A stretch of 64,000 bases of DNA from Lactarius indigo (taxonomy: Eukaryota > Basidiomycota > Agaricomycetes > Russulales > Russulaceae), in the NCBI GenBank assembly GCA_025766275.1, contig JAFKAC010000016.1:806001-870000 (forward strand), written 5' to 3'. The position numbers were made by a program, and so were the translations under genes. This document shows positions 44,184 to 55,199 of the stretch, piece by piece. Each line of letters starts with the position of its first letter. Position 1 is the first letter of the stretch. Under the pieces are notes generated by a model, which saw only the letters and a list, made by a program, of their open reading frames with translations, did no database searches and was not told the DNA's origin.

Positions 44184-46148
44184 TCAGGTCGATGCTCCTT
44201 CAAGACTGACCCCCAGATACCGGCGCAAGCGGAAGAAGTCGACACGCCCGAGTGGCTTGGTGAGTATGTCGGCGGTATTGTCTTTTGAGTTGACGCGCTG
44301 CACCGCTAACTCGCCAGAGAGAACTTGTTCGCGGACGTAATGATACTTGACCCGAACATGCTTGGTGCGCGAGTGCCACACGTGGTCCTCGGCAAGTCTG
44401 GAAGCCGCGTCATTGTCGCAGTAGAGTGGAGATGGGCCGGAGGGGAGGAACTTCAAGCCGTCGAGTAGTTGTCGGAGGAACACTGACTCGTGTGAGGCCT
44501 CGTGCAGGGCCATGTATTCTGCGTAACAAGAAGAATCTGCCACAGTATCCTGCTTGCGCGAACTCCAGGAGATCATGCCGGACCCGAGGGTGAAGCAGTA
44601 GCCGCCGATGGACCGACTAGTCTCAGCACAGTTCGCGTAGTCTGAGTCTGAGTAGCCGACCAGTTGCAGTTGATTAGTGCCCCCAAGTTCCAAGCATGCA
44701 GTCCGAGTTGCCTTAAGATACCGTAATACCCGAATAGCAGCGGACCAGTGTTCCGGCCTATAGCAGTTGCAGAAGGCGGACAAGCGTCCCACGGCGTATG
44801 ATATATCGGGTCGGGTGGCGACGGCGATGTACATCAAACTCCCGACTAGAGAGTGATAAGGGGTGCGCAAGCTCCAATCGGCGATGTCAGGGGGTGTTGG
44901 CGAGGACGTATCGGGGCGCAATAGTTGTAATCCGGCGACCATCGGGGTGTCTACCGAGTGAGCTTGGGATTGACCAAATTCCTCCACGACACGGTCTATC
45001 AAGGCTGTCTGAGATAGTGAGATGGTCCTCTTGCCGCGATCGCGTGTGATGCCAATCCCCAGAGCGTATTTGGGCTCTCCGAGGTCGGATATCTCCCATC
45101 TGGAAATTAATTCTGCCTTAAAGCGTTCAATCTCGTCAAGGGAGGATGCGGTGGCGAGGATGTCATCGACGTGGACCACGAAGATGATTGTTCCAGTCGG
45201 AGAGTGTCGGCGATATACACACCACTCACATGCAAGGCGCTCGAATCCCCAGCCTACGATGGCGGCATTGAAAGTTTGATTCCAAATCCTACTGGCTTGT
45301 TTCATCCCGTATATGCTCTTCATAAGTTTCATCACCCAGTCTTCCTTTCCCGCCTCCTCGAATCCCTCCGGCTGTTCCATGTACATTGTTTCGTCTTCTG
45401 GTAAGATTCCATGAAGGAAGGCCGTCTTGATATCGAATTGTCGGAGGTCCCAATCCATCGATGTGGCGATATGAAGCATCGCGCGGAAGGATTCTAGTCG
45501 GACCGTTGGTGCAGTTGTTTTGTCGTAATCGATCCCGTAGCGTTGCGCGTACCCCTTTGCGACGTACCAGACTTTGTATCGTACGATGTTGCCGGCGTCG
45601 TCACGTTTGCGTTTGCACACTAGCTTGCCTTTGAGGGGTTGTTGACCGCGGGCGACTTCGCTTCGGGGTACGAGGACGAACACTTTCAGGTCCTCCAGAC
45701 TCTTGAGTTCTTCGCGCCCCCCGGCGATCCAGTACTCACGTTCGGGTGACACTAGAGCTTTCGCCCATGATGGTTCATCGTCTAGATCCAACTCCGGTTC
45801 GACACTCCCATCAGCTAGGGCGGAAAGGACCTCGTCTATTGAGGCAAGCCCATGCCCGGTGTGGGTATCTAGTGGCAGTAAGTCATGTGAATCGCGCATT
45901 GGAGAGAATAGGGAGACGAAGGCCATGGTGTGGTTGTTACTGGAGGCCTTGCGCCTGCTGTGCCTCTCCTCCTGACGACGAGCGCCAGAGGTGCGAATGT
46001 CGGCCATAGCAGCAGCGAGTCGAGAGCCGCCAGTGAGGCCGTCATTGGTGGCAAAGCGGCTAGAGAGGACGGGGATTCGACTGGAACGGCGGAGAAGAGG
46101 TAGGGAAGGTGGTGGGGAGGGAGTCAGAGTAGGAAGAGAAGACGGGGT
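44184..46148 (-). CDS. Copia reverse transcriptase-RNase H (C-terminal half of Gag-Pol)
   Basis: Copies element RNA into DNA. Positions are counted from 46187. The RT begins near residue 170 (VFVLVPRSEVARGQQPLKGK), with FDIKTAFLHG, YGMKQASRIWN and the catalytic FVVHVDDILA near 339 (VDD instead of YVDD). RNase H follows with SDSDYANCAETSRSIGGYC, EYMALHEASHE and YCDNDAASRLAEDH near 589, ending in NTADILTKPLGRVDFFRLRR. The frame is open to the stop at 44184. Its apparent ATG (46187) and first 11 codons lie inside the inserted solo LTR. The true coding continues directly from the integrase half across one copy of the AGAAG duplication, in the same phase. Without the insertion this would be one Gag-Pol of about 1690 residues. 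Confidence 0.9.
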   Translation of the reverse strand, partial: TPSSLPTLTPSPPPSLPLLRRSSRIPVLSSRFATNDGLTGGSRLAAAMADIRTSGARRQEERHSRRKASSNNHTMAFVSLFSPMRDSHDLLPLDTHTGHGLASIDEVLSALADGSVEPELDLDDEPSWAKALVSPEREYWIAGGREELKSLEDLKVFVLVPRSEVARGQQPLKGKLVCKRKRDDAGNIVRYKVWYVAKGYAQRYGIDYDKTTAPTVRLESFRAMLHIATSMDWDLRQFDIKTAFLHGILPEDETMYMEQPEGFEEAGKEDWVMKLMKSIYGMKQASRIWNQTFNAAIVGWGFERLACEWCVYRRHSPTGTIIFVVHVDDILATASSLDEIERFKAELISRWEISDLGEPKYALGIGITRDRGKRTISLSQTALIDRVVEEFGQSQAHSVDTPMVAGLQLLRPDTSSPTPPDIADWSLRTPYHSLVGSLMYIAVATRPDISYAVGRLSAFCNCYRPEHWSAAIRVLRYLKATRTACLELGGTNQLQLVGYSDSDYANCAETSRSIGGYCFTLGSGMISWSSRKQDTVADSSCYAEYMALHEASHESVFLRQLLDGLKFLPSGPSPLYCDNDAASRLAEDHVWHSRTKHVRVKYHYVREQVLSGELAVQRVNSKDNTADILTKPLGRVDFFRLRRYLGVSLEGAST

Positions 46149-46153
46149 AGAAG

Positions 46154-46662
46154 TGTTACGGTACGGACTTGATGACTCATTACACACGACTCACGACCGG
46201 TTATGACTACGGTCCGGCATCAGATTAGTCATGGACTTTGACTTTACATCAGTCAGCATAGTAGTTCGCATGTGATTGTGACTCATGCATGACTCATTCC
46301 TAGGATAGCTGTACTAGGGTTCGAGCTAGTTACGCTATTGGTTACTTGTTGTTTGAGCGGCGCTTTAAAGCCCGCGTGTATCTGTATAAGTAGTAGTTGC
46401 GGAAGACCAAGGATCTCCATCTTGGTCTTCTTCAATCCACCTCTTTGACTCGTCTCTTGTCTGCCTCAGCCTTGGCTGAGAGTGTATCCTCGCTTCGGTT
46501 TACCAAGGAACCGACTTCTTTATCCTTCAGGTGCAGCGTGTGCCAGTGTGCCCCTGTTCACCTCGCGTTGGGTTGACACGTGATCCCCATTCGCCTGACT
46601 TTCGCTAAGTCGATTACGCCTCTCACGAGTCCAAGTCGGACTAACGCCGGTGGAGCGTAACA
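46154..46662 (+). mobile_element. Solo LTR, 509 bp, inserted in the Copia coding frame
   Basis: Starts TGTTACG and ends CGTAACA (perfect 7-bp inverted ends with TG..CA). It is flanked by the 5-bp duplication AGAAG (46149-46153, 46663-46667). CTGTATAAGTAG near 46390 looks like a TATA box on the plus strand, which gives the orientation. No internal retroelement sequence is present, so it is an LTR-LTR recombination product. It belongs to a different family from the surrounding 258-bp LTRs. Confidence 0.88.
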
Positions 46663-46667
46663 AGAAG

Positions 46668-49600
46668 AGGATGATGCGGAGGAGGGAGTTAGGGGGGGTA
46701 TCGTAATATCTAACGTAGGAGCTTCATTATGCTGGGGCTCATTGTTATGTAAAGTACTGCGATCAGATGCGGAGGTTTGATTTCGTAATGTACTAGATGA
46801 GGGTATATTGGTAATCGGTGCGTGCGTATTACTACTTGACGGTATATTTATTGTGTCATTTGTCGTGGAGGTGTTGCTATTTGGAGAGTGAGAAGAGGGC
46901 AGAGAAAGAGAAGGAGGAGAGGGAGGAGGGTTGGACGGGGAAGAGGCGGACGGAGAAGACAGGGAAGGATCGTCGTCGGGGATAGGGGGAGAAGAGGGTT
47001 CGCAGGAGATGAAAGGAGAAGTGATGGATGAAACGGAATGTTCGTAGCCGGGGGCGTCCCAAGACGCAGGTTCGGACGGAGGAGAGAGACCGCTGGTTGT
47101 GCCGGGGAGCAGGGGGGCTGGCGCAGAGTGAAGGTGCTCTATGAAAGAAACGTGGAATGAATCGAAGACGCGCCGGGAAGAAGGATCCCAGAGCCAATAA
47201 GCTTTGGCGTGGGGGGCATATCCGATCAACACACATGGCGCAGATCGTTGGGCGAGTTTCGAGTGATGAGTCAAGGTGAGGGCGAAAGCTCGGCAGCCGA
47301 TTTCGCGTAGGTGAGACAGACAGGGGCGCCGGCCAAACCATAGTTCGAAAGGGGTTTTCCCGTTATTGGCAGTTGCGGCGGTGAGGTTGGTGAGATATGT
47401 AGCGGTCAGCACGAATTCGTCCCATAGGTTGGCGGGAGCATTGCACGCGAAGCGCATGGCGCGTGCCTTCCCGAGCAGTGTCCGGTGGAGACGTTCTGCA
47501 CGTCCATTTTGTGCAGACGTATAGGGGGCAGTGAGCTGATGATCTACGCCCTGGGATTGACACCATGCTTCCATATTCTTTGAAACGAGTTCTCCATTGT
47601 CGGTCAAAATTGTTCCTAGTTTGTCACCCGTCTGACAGGTAACGGTACGATGCCACGTTTGAAACATGGAAGCGGCATCGCTTTTGAGCTTTAGGGGGAA
47701 CGACCAAACGTAACCGGAGAAATCGTCAATGATATTCATGGAATACAAGGCACCATCTTTGGATGCCGTCGGCATCGGGCCGCACAAGTCAACAAAAACT
47801 TTTCCTAACCGCCTAACCGCCTTCGCGCCTTCACGAATGCTTGGAACCGATGAACGTGTCTGTTTGCCCACGATGCAGTGGTCGCATTTAGGAGGGAGGG
47901 AGGACAAGTCAATAGGCATACCTTGGGCCACCTCCGAGCGAGCCATTTCGACGATGGTACGCACGTTGCAATGCCCAAGGCGGCGATGCCACATCTCGAC
48001 ATCGGGGATGCGCTGGGCATACATTGCCTGTGGGGTCACCGGGTTGTGAGCAGTCAGGGAGTAAGCGGAAGGGGGAATGGACAGGGTGTAGAGGTTTTGG
48101 AAAGGGGATACAGCACCGCGTGCAACGACGGTGTTCCCTTTACTGGTAATCCAGCAATTCTTGGCATCGAAGTGACACGCGTAGCCACCATCCCGGCTGA
48201 GGGATAGGACAGAGATGAGGCGGACAGTTGCGTCCGGAATGTACAGAACGTTCCGGAGGGTGAGCTTGTGGCCACTGGCGATGCGAAGCTCGACAGTCCC
48301 TGTGCCGATGGCGAAGACGCAAGACCCCCCAAGACCCTTAACTGGATGGTTTGGGATGGGCGAGAAGGACTTAAAGTCCGATTTGACGGGGGAGATGTGG
48401 CAAGTTGCGCCTGTGTCGAGGATGAAGGGTGAGTTGTTCGAAGGGTCGTTGGCTTTGCGCGTGTATGCCGCCCAGTCGAGCAAAGCGAGAGGAGGCTTGT
48501 CCTCACTTGCCAGTAGAGCTCTATATTCCATCATGTCAGCGTCGCTCATGTTGTAGTTGAACCCAGTCGCAGACATGGCCGTCAGCCCGGTACTTTCGGG
48601 AACGGGAACTGGTGGCTGCGGGACCAACATATATGCGTGACCGTTGACCATGATGGGGCCCCTGAGAGGGGTCACACCGGAGGACGGGTTTACCGGGGCG
48701 GCAGGCGACGGATTGACGGGGGTGCTCGTTTGGGCGACTTGCGCGGTGGACGACGAGCCCTGGGAGCGGTTGCCTCGCGGAGGTTTGCCAGAGGCAGCGC
48801 GCTGAGCATTCCTCGCCTCGTCTAGGGTCTTGCCCGCCATCTTTCCACCTGGGAGGATGCAGAAGTCGGTCTGGTGATTGTTGCACTTGCAGTTGGAACA
48901 GACCGGCTTCGGGGTGTTGGTCCTCGTCTGCGTGGTGGCGGCGAAGGCAGTGTTAGTCGCCCCGCCTTCGGTGCGTCGGTCCTGCAAGGAATCTTCATCT
49001 TCCAGGCGCTCCATGACTTTGTCGGATGAGAACAGGGGTTCGTTGAGGAGGCCATTGAGGAAGGATTGGAGTTGGGGGAAGTTGTCGGTGAGAGCGTTTA
49101 GGAGTAGCACCGTGAGGAGCTTATCATTGTCAAAGTTGCCCATCTTTATGATCCTTTCCCAGAGCTGTTTGATCTTATTTGCGGTGACGACGAGGGAGGT
49201 GTTGGGTTCAAAGCGAACGCTGAGGGCTTCCTTGATGAGTAGGATCTGGGCGTGGAGGCCGATTTGCTCATGACGCTTGCGCAGCCTCTCGTAAACTTCA
49301 TGAGTGGTGCCGAGCTTGCGTACGAAATCGAGATCGATCCTGGAAATGCGTTCCAGGATGAATGCTCGCAGAGCCCGATCGTTGATCTTCCAGATTTGAG
49401 CCCCCCTAGTGTGAAGTGCCGGATCGGGGCATGGAATGCTTCCATCCAGCCACTCCGTAAACGCTTGCCTGTCAACGACATAGCTGAGGCGCAAGTTCCA
49501 ATCTTCCCAATTGGACTTGCTCCTGTCGAGAATGAGGTCGGCCGGCCATGTGGAATCCGGCATAAGTGTGCACTCGGTGAGTAGGATGCCATTTACGAAA

Positions 49601-49770
49601 ACGCTGCGTGTTTGGTCACCAGAGGGGTTACCGGAAGAGGAAGTACCGGTGGTGGCCCCAGTGGTCGTTGCAGGGGCGGTGGCTGTCGCTGCCGCCGCAG
49701 CGGTTGTTGCTCCAGCTGCGGCAGTCGCTCCACCTGTGGTCACATTAGGCACCGTTCCGCCGGAAGGCAT
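46668..49770 (-). CDS. Copia Gag-protease-integrase (N-terminal half of Gag-Pol)
   Basis: Starts at ATG 49770. Gag follows with an Ala/Thr/Gly-rich N-terminus and a UBN2-like segment (SNWEDWNLRLSYVVDRQAF). A zinc knuckle CSNCKCNNHQTDFC (CX2CX4HX4C) lies near residue 297 and the protease FILDTGATCHIS near 448. GAG-pre-integrase (MWHRRLGHCN...CDHC) precedes an integrase with FVDLCGP, LTDNGE and NGRAERLHR, so D, D and E are all present (about 662-760). A Ser/Pro-rich stretch follows. The frame then runs into the solo LTR and stops at 46558 after about 35 foreign codons. Nothing is visibly broken before that point. Confidence 0.9.
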
Positions 49771-49870
49771 ATTGGTTTGGTGATTGCAGGAGTTTGGAGA
49801 AGGGTGAGAAGTATGAACAGAGAGGGAAGCTTGTTTTTCTGGCTAGGACGTCGAGGTTACAGACGGGCAG

Positions 49871-49884
49871 CAGGGCCCATAACC
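49871..49884 (-). promoter_or_regulatory. Primer-binding site of complete Copia element
   Basis: GGTTATGGGCCCTG on the minus strand abuts the 5' LTR. The same 14 bases are found in the other Copia element. On the plus strand it reads CAGGGCCCATAACC, close to the anticodon arm of initiator tRNA-Met (CAT anticodon). Confidence 0.68.
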
Positions 49885-50142
49885 TTTTAAAACCTATAAC
49901 CAGAGTATGCTACCTTAGACCCTCGTGGAGTGGAGGGAACTAAGATGTATAATCACCTATAACCAGAGTATGCTACTACAGGTCAATGAGCGGGCGGTAC
50001 GGTAGCGAGCGTGCTAAAACTTACCCTTAGATCCTCATGGAGTGGAGGGAACTAAGGGTTAAGATGAACGAATGCCAGGTCGCGTATAAACTACCGGTCA
50101 CGTGTTCGTGGACCGAGATGGTGTGATCACTCGACCTCAACA
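49885..50142 (-). repeat. 5' LTR of Copia element, 258 bp
   Basis: Differs from the 3' LTR at about three bases (for example TTAGACCCTCG for TTAGATCCTCG, GGTACGG for GGTACAG, CTCATGG for CTCGTGG). Followed on the right by the target duplication GCGCC and the continuation of the VTS1-like gene. Confidence 0.88.
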
Positions 50143-51030
50143 GCGCCTGGCGGTCTCGACGGGCTGTCCCCCGTCGTCGGCGATAGCTGGGTCAGCATGG
50201 TGAATACCCCGCTCCTGCCGATGTTCCAGAAGACGTCTTCGACCAACAACAACGCTGGTCAAACTGTCGACCTCGCCGTCGCCAAGTCGAACGATTTATA
50301 CGGTAGCAGTAACGTCCCGCGCCTCGACGGTCCTGACGAGTTCCACCGCCCTCCAAGTCACATTCACGACAATAGTAGCGGTTCCAACAATGGCGTGACC
50401 AATTACGGCGACGACGGCGACCTTATCCAGGGACATCATGCGCCTGGCGTCGGTCGTGCTCAAAGTGGCTTTTCAAGAGGCCTGCACAATGGCGGTGGCG
50501 GAGGCACTTGGTCTGGTGCTCAAAGCCCCGCGCTTTCGAAGACGTCTGGCCGTTTCGGCGGAAGCGACGACGGGGGCAACTCAATGGCTGCGGCGCATCA
50601 GCAAGCAGTGCTGGCGGGTCTCGGGATGGGCGCCGGTGGATCCAACCTCGGACTAACTTCTCCCGGGCTGGCCGGGTACCTAACAGACTCAACATGATGC
50701 AACTCGCGCAGCTGAACGGAGTGAAGAAGGACGAAGAATATTTCGAGCCGCCGGTGCTGAACGACGTGACTGCGCACGCTCAGGCTGCACAAGTATACGA
50801 CGAACTTCGAGGGCATGACGTGGAAGGAGATGGTGGTGATGGACGAGCAGGCACTCGAAGTGCAGGGCGTCGTGGCCCTCGGTGCGTGTAGGAAGATGCT
50901 CACGACTTTCGCGGTGGTGCGTAGGAAGATGGGCATCGACGACCCGACTGCTCCCCCGCCTCCGCCTGCACCGCCGTCATCTGGCGGACCAGGCTCGACT
51001 GGCAGTGATGATGGACTATCCTCCGCGTAA
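50143..51030 (+). pseudogene. VTS1-like gene, unit D, 3' part
   Basis: Continues from 43749. A 166-codon open stretch (MVNTPLLPMFQKTSSTNNNA to LTSPGLAGYLTDST) covers the Asn/Ser/Gly-rich middle. About 300 bp are then missing between LNGVKK and the SAM domain compared with unit B. The SAM helix region is frame-shifted (GMTWKEMVVMDEQALEVQGV near 50812-50870) and lacks the WLRTLRLHKY start. It ends GSDDGLSSA-stop. Not functional even without the Copia insertion. Confidence 0.8.
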
Positions 51031-51822
51031 TATAAAGGAAAAATCCGGTTTCTTTTGTCATTTTCATTTTTGGTTGTTGTTGTTGCGAACTAAACCAAAA
51101 AAGCAGTATCACGCCCTCTCTTTTCGCATTATGTCCGCCCCCTTTTTTTTTTACTAGTACCGTCTCTGGACTTGTAATTCCTATCTAATTTCTTTTCACA
51201 TTCACGAAAAACGTCGGGATTGTCTCTTTCTTTTCGTATGGGCGGTAGTGGGGGGCTTTTCCTTGATTCCTATGAACCTCGAAGGGTCGCGCGCGGCGTA
51301 AAGTATTTGTACCCTCAGCGCCTGTACTCCTTTCTTCGCCATCTTCTTTTCTTTCTTTTGTATATAGCTTTGAAGTGTGTATGATACGAATATATTTTTT
51401 TATACATCGCTTCTGACCAAAAATGTTGATTTCTTCGCGAGTGTTGCCTGGGGTACAGTATGGCGTATTTCAGGCTCTATGGTGGCGCGGCTCTCTCTGT
51501 CTGGCGTATGGATCCGAGTCGGCCCTTATAGGCCTTATCGCGTACGACGAAACTTACGGCTCGGACCAAGGCTCGGACACGTCACGTGATTGGAAATCAC
51601 AATTTTGTTATCTCGTAGTACATATAACATGCGAAGAGAGTCGTCTGCGTACTCTGGGTCGTCTCCACGAAGAAGAAAAAAAAAAGGAAAGGAAAGGAAA
51701 TTGCTCTCCGTAGACTGTGCCTTGGGTGAACGTGGCAATGGTATGACGAATTCAACGAAGAGACACAGATTATCGCTCAGGCTGGGATCTCGTCGTGGAT
51801 CGGAATTGGGAGTGTGGCGCCG
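51031..51822. other. 3' flank of VTS1-like gene, unit D
   Basis: A non-coding block shared by units B, D and E: TTTGGTTGTTGTTGTTGCG, ACTAGTACCGTCTCTG, GTATGATACGAATATA and TTGCCTGGGGTACAGTATGG. Probably 3' UTR and terminator of the VTS1-like gene. The empty site of the unit B MITE is near 51616. Confidence 0.5.
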
Positions 51823-54800
51823 TCACTGTGGTGGAGAGAGTGACTCTGGCGCGCGCAGAGAACTGTGTCGCACAACGGGAGGGGTAAAGTTGAAACGTCT
51901 TAAGAAAGGATTCGAAATGAGTACCGCGTCTTTGAGCGCAACTTCAGGGTGTTTGCTTTCGAGATGTTCTCGGAATAGGTCGAATTGTCCCACTGTACAC
52001 TCGGAGTCTCTACAATACGAGCACACGCGTCGCCATGCGTGCTCGTCTATAAGGTGAGGGTCCAGTCCTCTCTGCCCTCTGAAACTGGCATGACAGATGT
52101 GGCATTGCTTAAATGGCACATTAACTTCTACGGGGTGGCCTGAGCGAGATCGTGAGGTGATGAACGACAGTAGACCGTCCCACGACGGTCCATTCATCGC
52201 TGTAGGATTTTCTATATGAACGTGACGCAGGTTAGGGAGCACAGTGGTGTGCCCCTCCTCGACCAGGCCCAGAGCACACAAGATACCCGTTGTCAATTCG
52301 TCGGCCACTCGAAGGTCTGTTGTGCCGCCAAATGCGCGGATAAGTCCCAGCCATTGTTCACCACCCACGTCATCCAGCTCACTTGACGATTGGGCCATAT
52401 TGATGCGTGGATTGTTTACACGGAATAGGAATGGGGAAAATTGGCCACAAACTTGAGCCATCGAGGACAACTGCCAGTCCAACTGCTTGCACGAAATTTG
52501 TAATCGAAGGGGTGTAGAAATGCCTGAGCCAGTAAACGAGATGGAAATGGCATCTCCGGAGATTTGAACCTCCGCTTGACTGAGTGACGTCTGCATTCCT
52601 GTCCGCTCGATGAATCGCCCAAGTTCCGAAGCGTCCATTGTGGGTTGGCTAAAAAGTGTGATATCGATATCCACGAGACGAGGTGCATCGATTCTGGCTA
52701 CGAGACTGTCCAAGTACTTGCTGGTTCCTCGATATTTGAGAGACTTGACAGCAGGGAGAACAACGCGTTCCCCTGGTGGCGGAGGTAATATGAGGTAGTT
52801 TCGGCGGGGTGGAAGGGAAAGGAAATGGAGTGAAATTGTTTCAAGTTGGGTCATCCCGGACAGGGCATTCGCGAACGCTTCTGGGGGAAAATAGCCAGCA
52901 CTAGGAATTTCGTGGAGCTGAATATTCACGAGGTCGTGGGAGGGTGAAAGTAGTTGCGGCAATGAGGGAAACCCAATCCTGGTCGAGCGTAGTATACGGA
53001 CGTGAGGGCCCCACCGAAAGGTGCTGGGGAGAATCAGCTGCATGTTATCTCTGGACAGAAGAACAAGCCCTTCTAGTTCCGAAAATGGCTCAGAGATTGT
53101 GGAAAGTTTATCAAGGAGCGAGCTGGTGACGGTGAGGCTGATGGAGCTAACACGACCAGATTGCTTCAGTACGGCAATAACATTGTCATCGTCCTCGGGA
53201 GCCGGAGGGTCGAGATTCGGAAACCCCCCGTACTTTACCACGATAGGCAGGGTCTGCCAACAATCTAGCGCATTCAAAACGGGTGTTCCTGGCGTAAAGT
53301 AGAGTCGAAGATTTAGACCCAGAGGTGATGTGTGTACGATGTGTCGCCACCTTTGGCACACGTACGTGAGCGTAGGCCAAGCTAGCAGAGTGGAATCCAG
53401 GTAATAACGAAATATGTTTAGAAATATGTCGTCGGAGAGCATCTCAATCGTCACCTGGTGAGAAAGAGGTCCTATTTTAAGCGAGTTAGCGAGATGGTGG
53501 TGGCACCGGGAATACGACATACCTGTTCCACGTAGTTGATCGACATGGGATAATCGTTCATATTCCACCGCTATAGGATGACCAGAGAGCCGGCGTGAAG
53601 CCATGAATGCCGCCACGGCCTCCCTCAAAGGCGCATGACGTGGCCCAGGCTGCGCTATGTAGAGCGTGTGCAGGGAAGGTATCACAATTTCACCCCCCCT
53701 GTCTGGTAGTCGCGAAGCACGCACGATGTTTATCGGGAGATTTCCAGCGACACGAAACCGTTGTACACTTGTGATAGAGTTGAGAAGGTCCCGCCATTCA
53801 CCATACCCCAGTCCTAATGGTCGCGCGATACTGATGCGTAGGTCCTCCACATTGGAAAGGGAAGCAGAAAGATGATCGCAGACTTGTGTGATGAATAATA
53901 GCTGCTCGCTCGATGACTCGCAGAATAATTGCAATTTAAGGCAAGTGGGAGCTCCTGGCTGTATCAAGGAAATGGAGATGGCGCTCTCAGAAGGTAGAAT
54001 GTGTGCTTGACGGGGCGACTTGTGCATTCCTATCCGATCAATGAATTCGCGAAGTTCTGGGAAATCGATGAGGTTTTTGTTTAAGAATGTGAGTTCGATG
54101 TCTCCGAGACCAGGAGTATCAATTCTGGCTACAAGTCGTTCCAAGTACTGGGAAACTCCTCGAAAATTAAGGCGGGTAAGAATAGGAAGAACAACACGTC
54201 CCCGTGGCAGTTTGGGTGGGGTACGGGGATAGGTGGTAGGGAGGAAATGGAGCGAAAGTGATCGAAGCTGGGACATCCTGGACAATACTTTCGTGAGCTC
54301 TTCTGGTGGAAACTGACAAGAATCGAAAACTTCGTGAAGCTGAAGATCCACGAGATTCTTGGATGAGTAAAGAAGCTGAATGAGTCCGGGAATTGTGACC
54401 CTCGTCAAATGGAGACAACGAAGCCGTGGGCCGCACAAAAAACCGCCGGGAAAGGTCAGCTGCATGTCATCTCGAGACAGAAGAACAAGGTCCTCTAGTT
54501 TCGAAAACGGCTCCTTGATCGAGGATAGCTTTTCCAGAAGTGAACTAGTGACGATGAGGCCGATAGAAATAACACGACCAGACTGTTTAAGTGCGGCCAC
54601 AACGTTGTCCTCGTCCTTGGGTGATGGGGGAACGAGCCCTAGAGATCCTCCGGACTGTACAACGATAGGCATGGTGGGCCAGCGGCGTAGAGTCTTCAAT
54701 ACAGGCGTCTCGTGGGTGCAAAAGATTCGAAGGTGTAGAGTCCGCTGAGATGCAAATACGATACGTCGCCATCTGCGACATATGTGCACAAGCCTGGGCC

Positions 54801-55061
54801 AATGTTGTGAAGAGACATCGAGGTAATAACGAAATACGTTGAGAAGCAGATTGTCTGACAGCTCCCCGATCGTGACTTGTTGAGAAAATGAAAAGTTAGC
54901 TAGACGCGCAGGTATTGGCAGGAGTTGTACCTATTCCAGGGGATCTGCTTGGTGATACGTCTCGGCCACGGGAATATCTATTGAGATATCTGCGACATTC
55001 AAGTTGACTGTCACGTCAAGCGGAAGTGACGATACTATATTACTTACTTTAGAAAGTGCAT
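51823..55061 (-). CDS. Double F-box/LRR protein with C2H2 tail, unit D
   Basis: Model: complement(join(51823..53471,53523..54875,54931..55007,55048..55061)), 1030 residues, start ATG CAC TTT CTA. The introns of 51, 55 and 40 nt are all in phase. Module 1 F-box: VTIGELSDNLLLNVFRYYLD, WPRLVHICRRW. Module 2: VTIEMLSDDIFLNIFRYYLD, WPTLTYVCQRW. Both are followed by LRRs; the C-terminal fingers CHICHASF...HLIDEH and CSYC...HLESKH are intact. The third intron is 51 nt with no stop, so retaining it also keeps the frame and adds 17 residues. Exon 2 is 77 nt instead of 92 but preserves phase. In this copy the two modules can be read as one frame directly from the DNA, which supports treating all copies as one gene. 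Confidence 0.83.
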
Positions 55062-55199
55062 GAGGGGAGAACGAACTGGGCAGCTATTGCTGATGTGTCC
55101 TTATCGTAGAACACGAAGGAACACGAAATTATCACACGCAACAGTCGGTTCAGGCTTTGCCAGGTAGCGAGACGCCTAGTCTAGAACACACCGTGAAAT

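Larger units (their letters stand above)
43755..50142 (-). mobile_element. Complete Copia retrotransposon, interrupted by a solo LTR
   Basis: Bounded by the 5-bp target duplication GCGCC (43750-43754 and 50143-50147) inside the unit D VTS1-like gene. Two 258-bp LTRs differ at about 3 positions, suggesting a fairly recent insertion. In element orientation (minus) the order is 5' LTR, primer-binding site, Gag-protease-integrase, RT-RNase H, polypurine GAGGAGGAG, 3' LTR. A 509-bp LTR from another family splits the coding frame (46154-46662). Apart from that, each half is open. Confidence 0.92.

Noticed and set aside
44184..46187. RT ORF as an independent gene with its own ATG
   Set aside because: The ATG lies in the inserted solo LTR; the RT part is the continuation of Gag-Pol.
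51823..54789. A 988-codon unspliced ORF starting at GTG as the unit D F-box gene
   Set aside because: It starts inside the first F-box and ignores splice sites that work in all other copies; the spliced model with an ATG is better.
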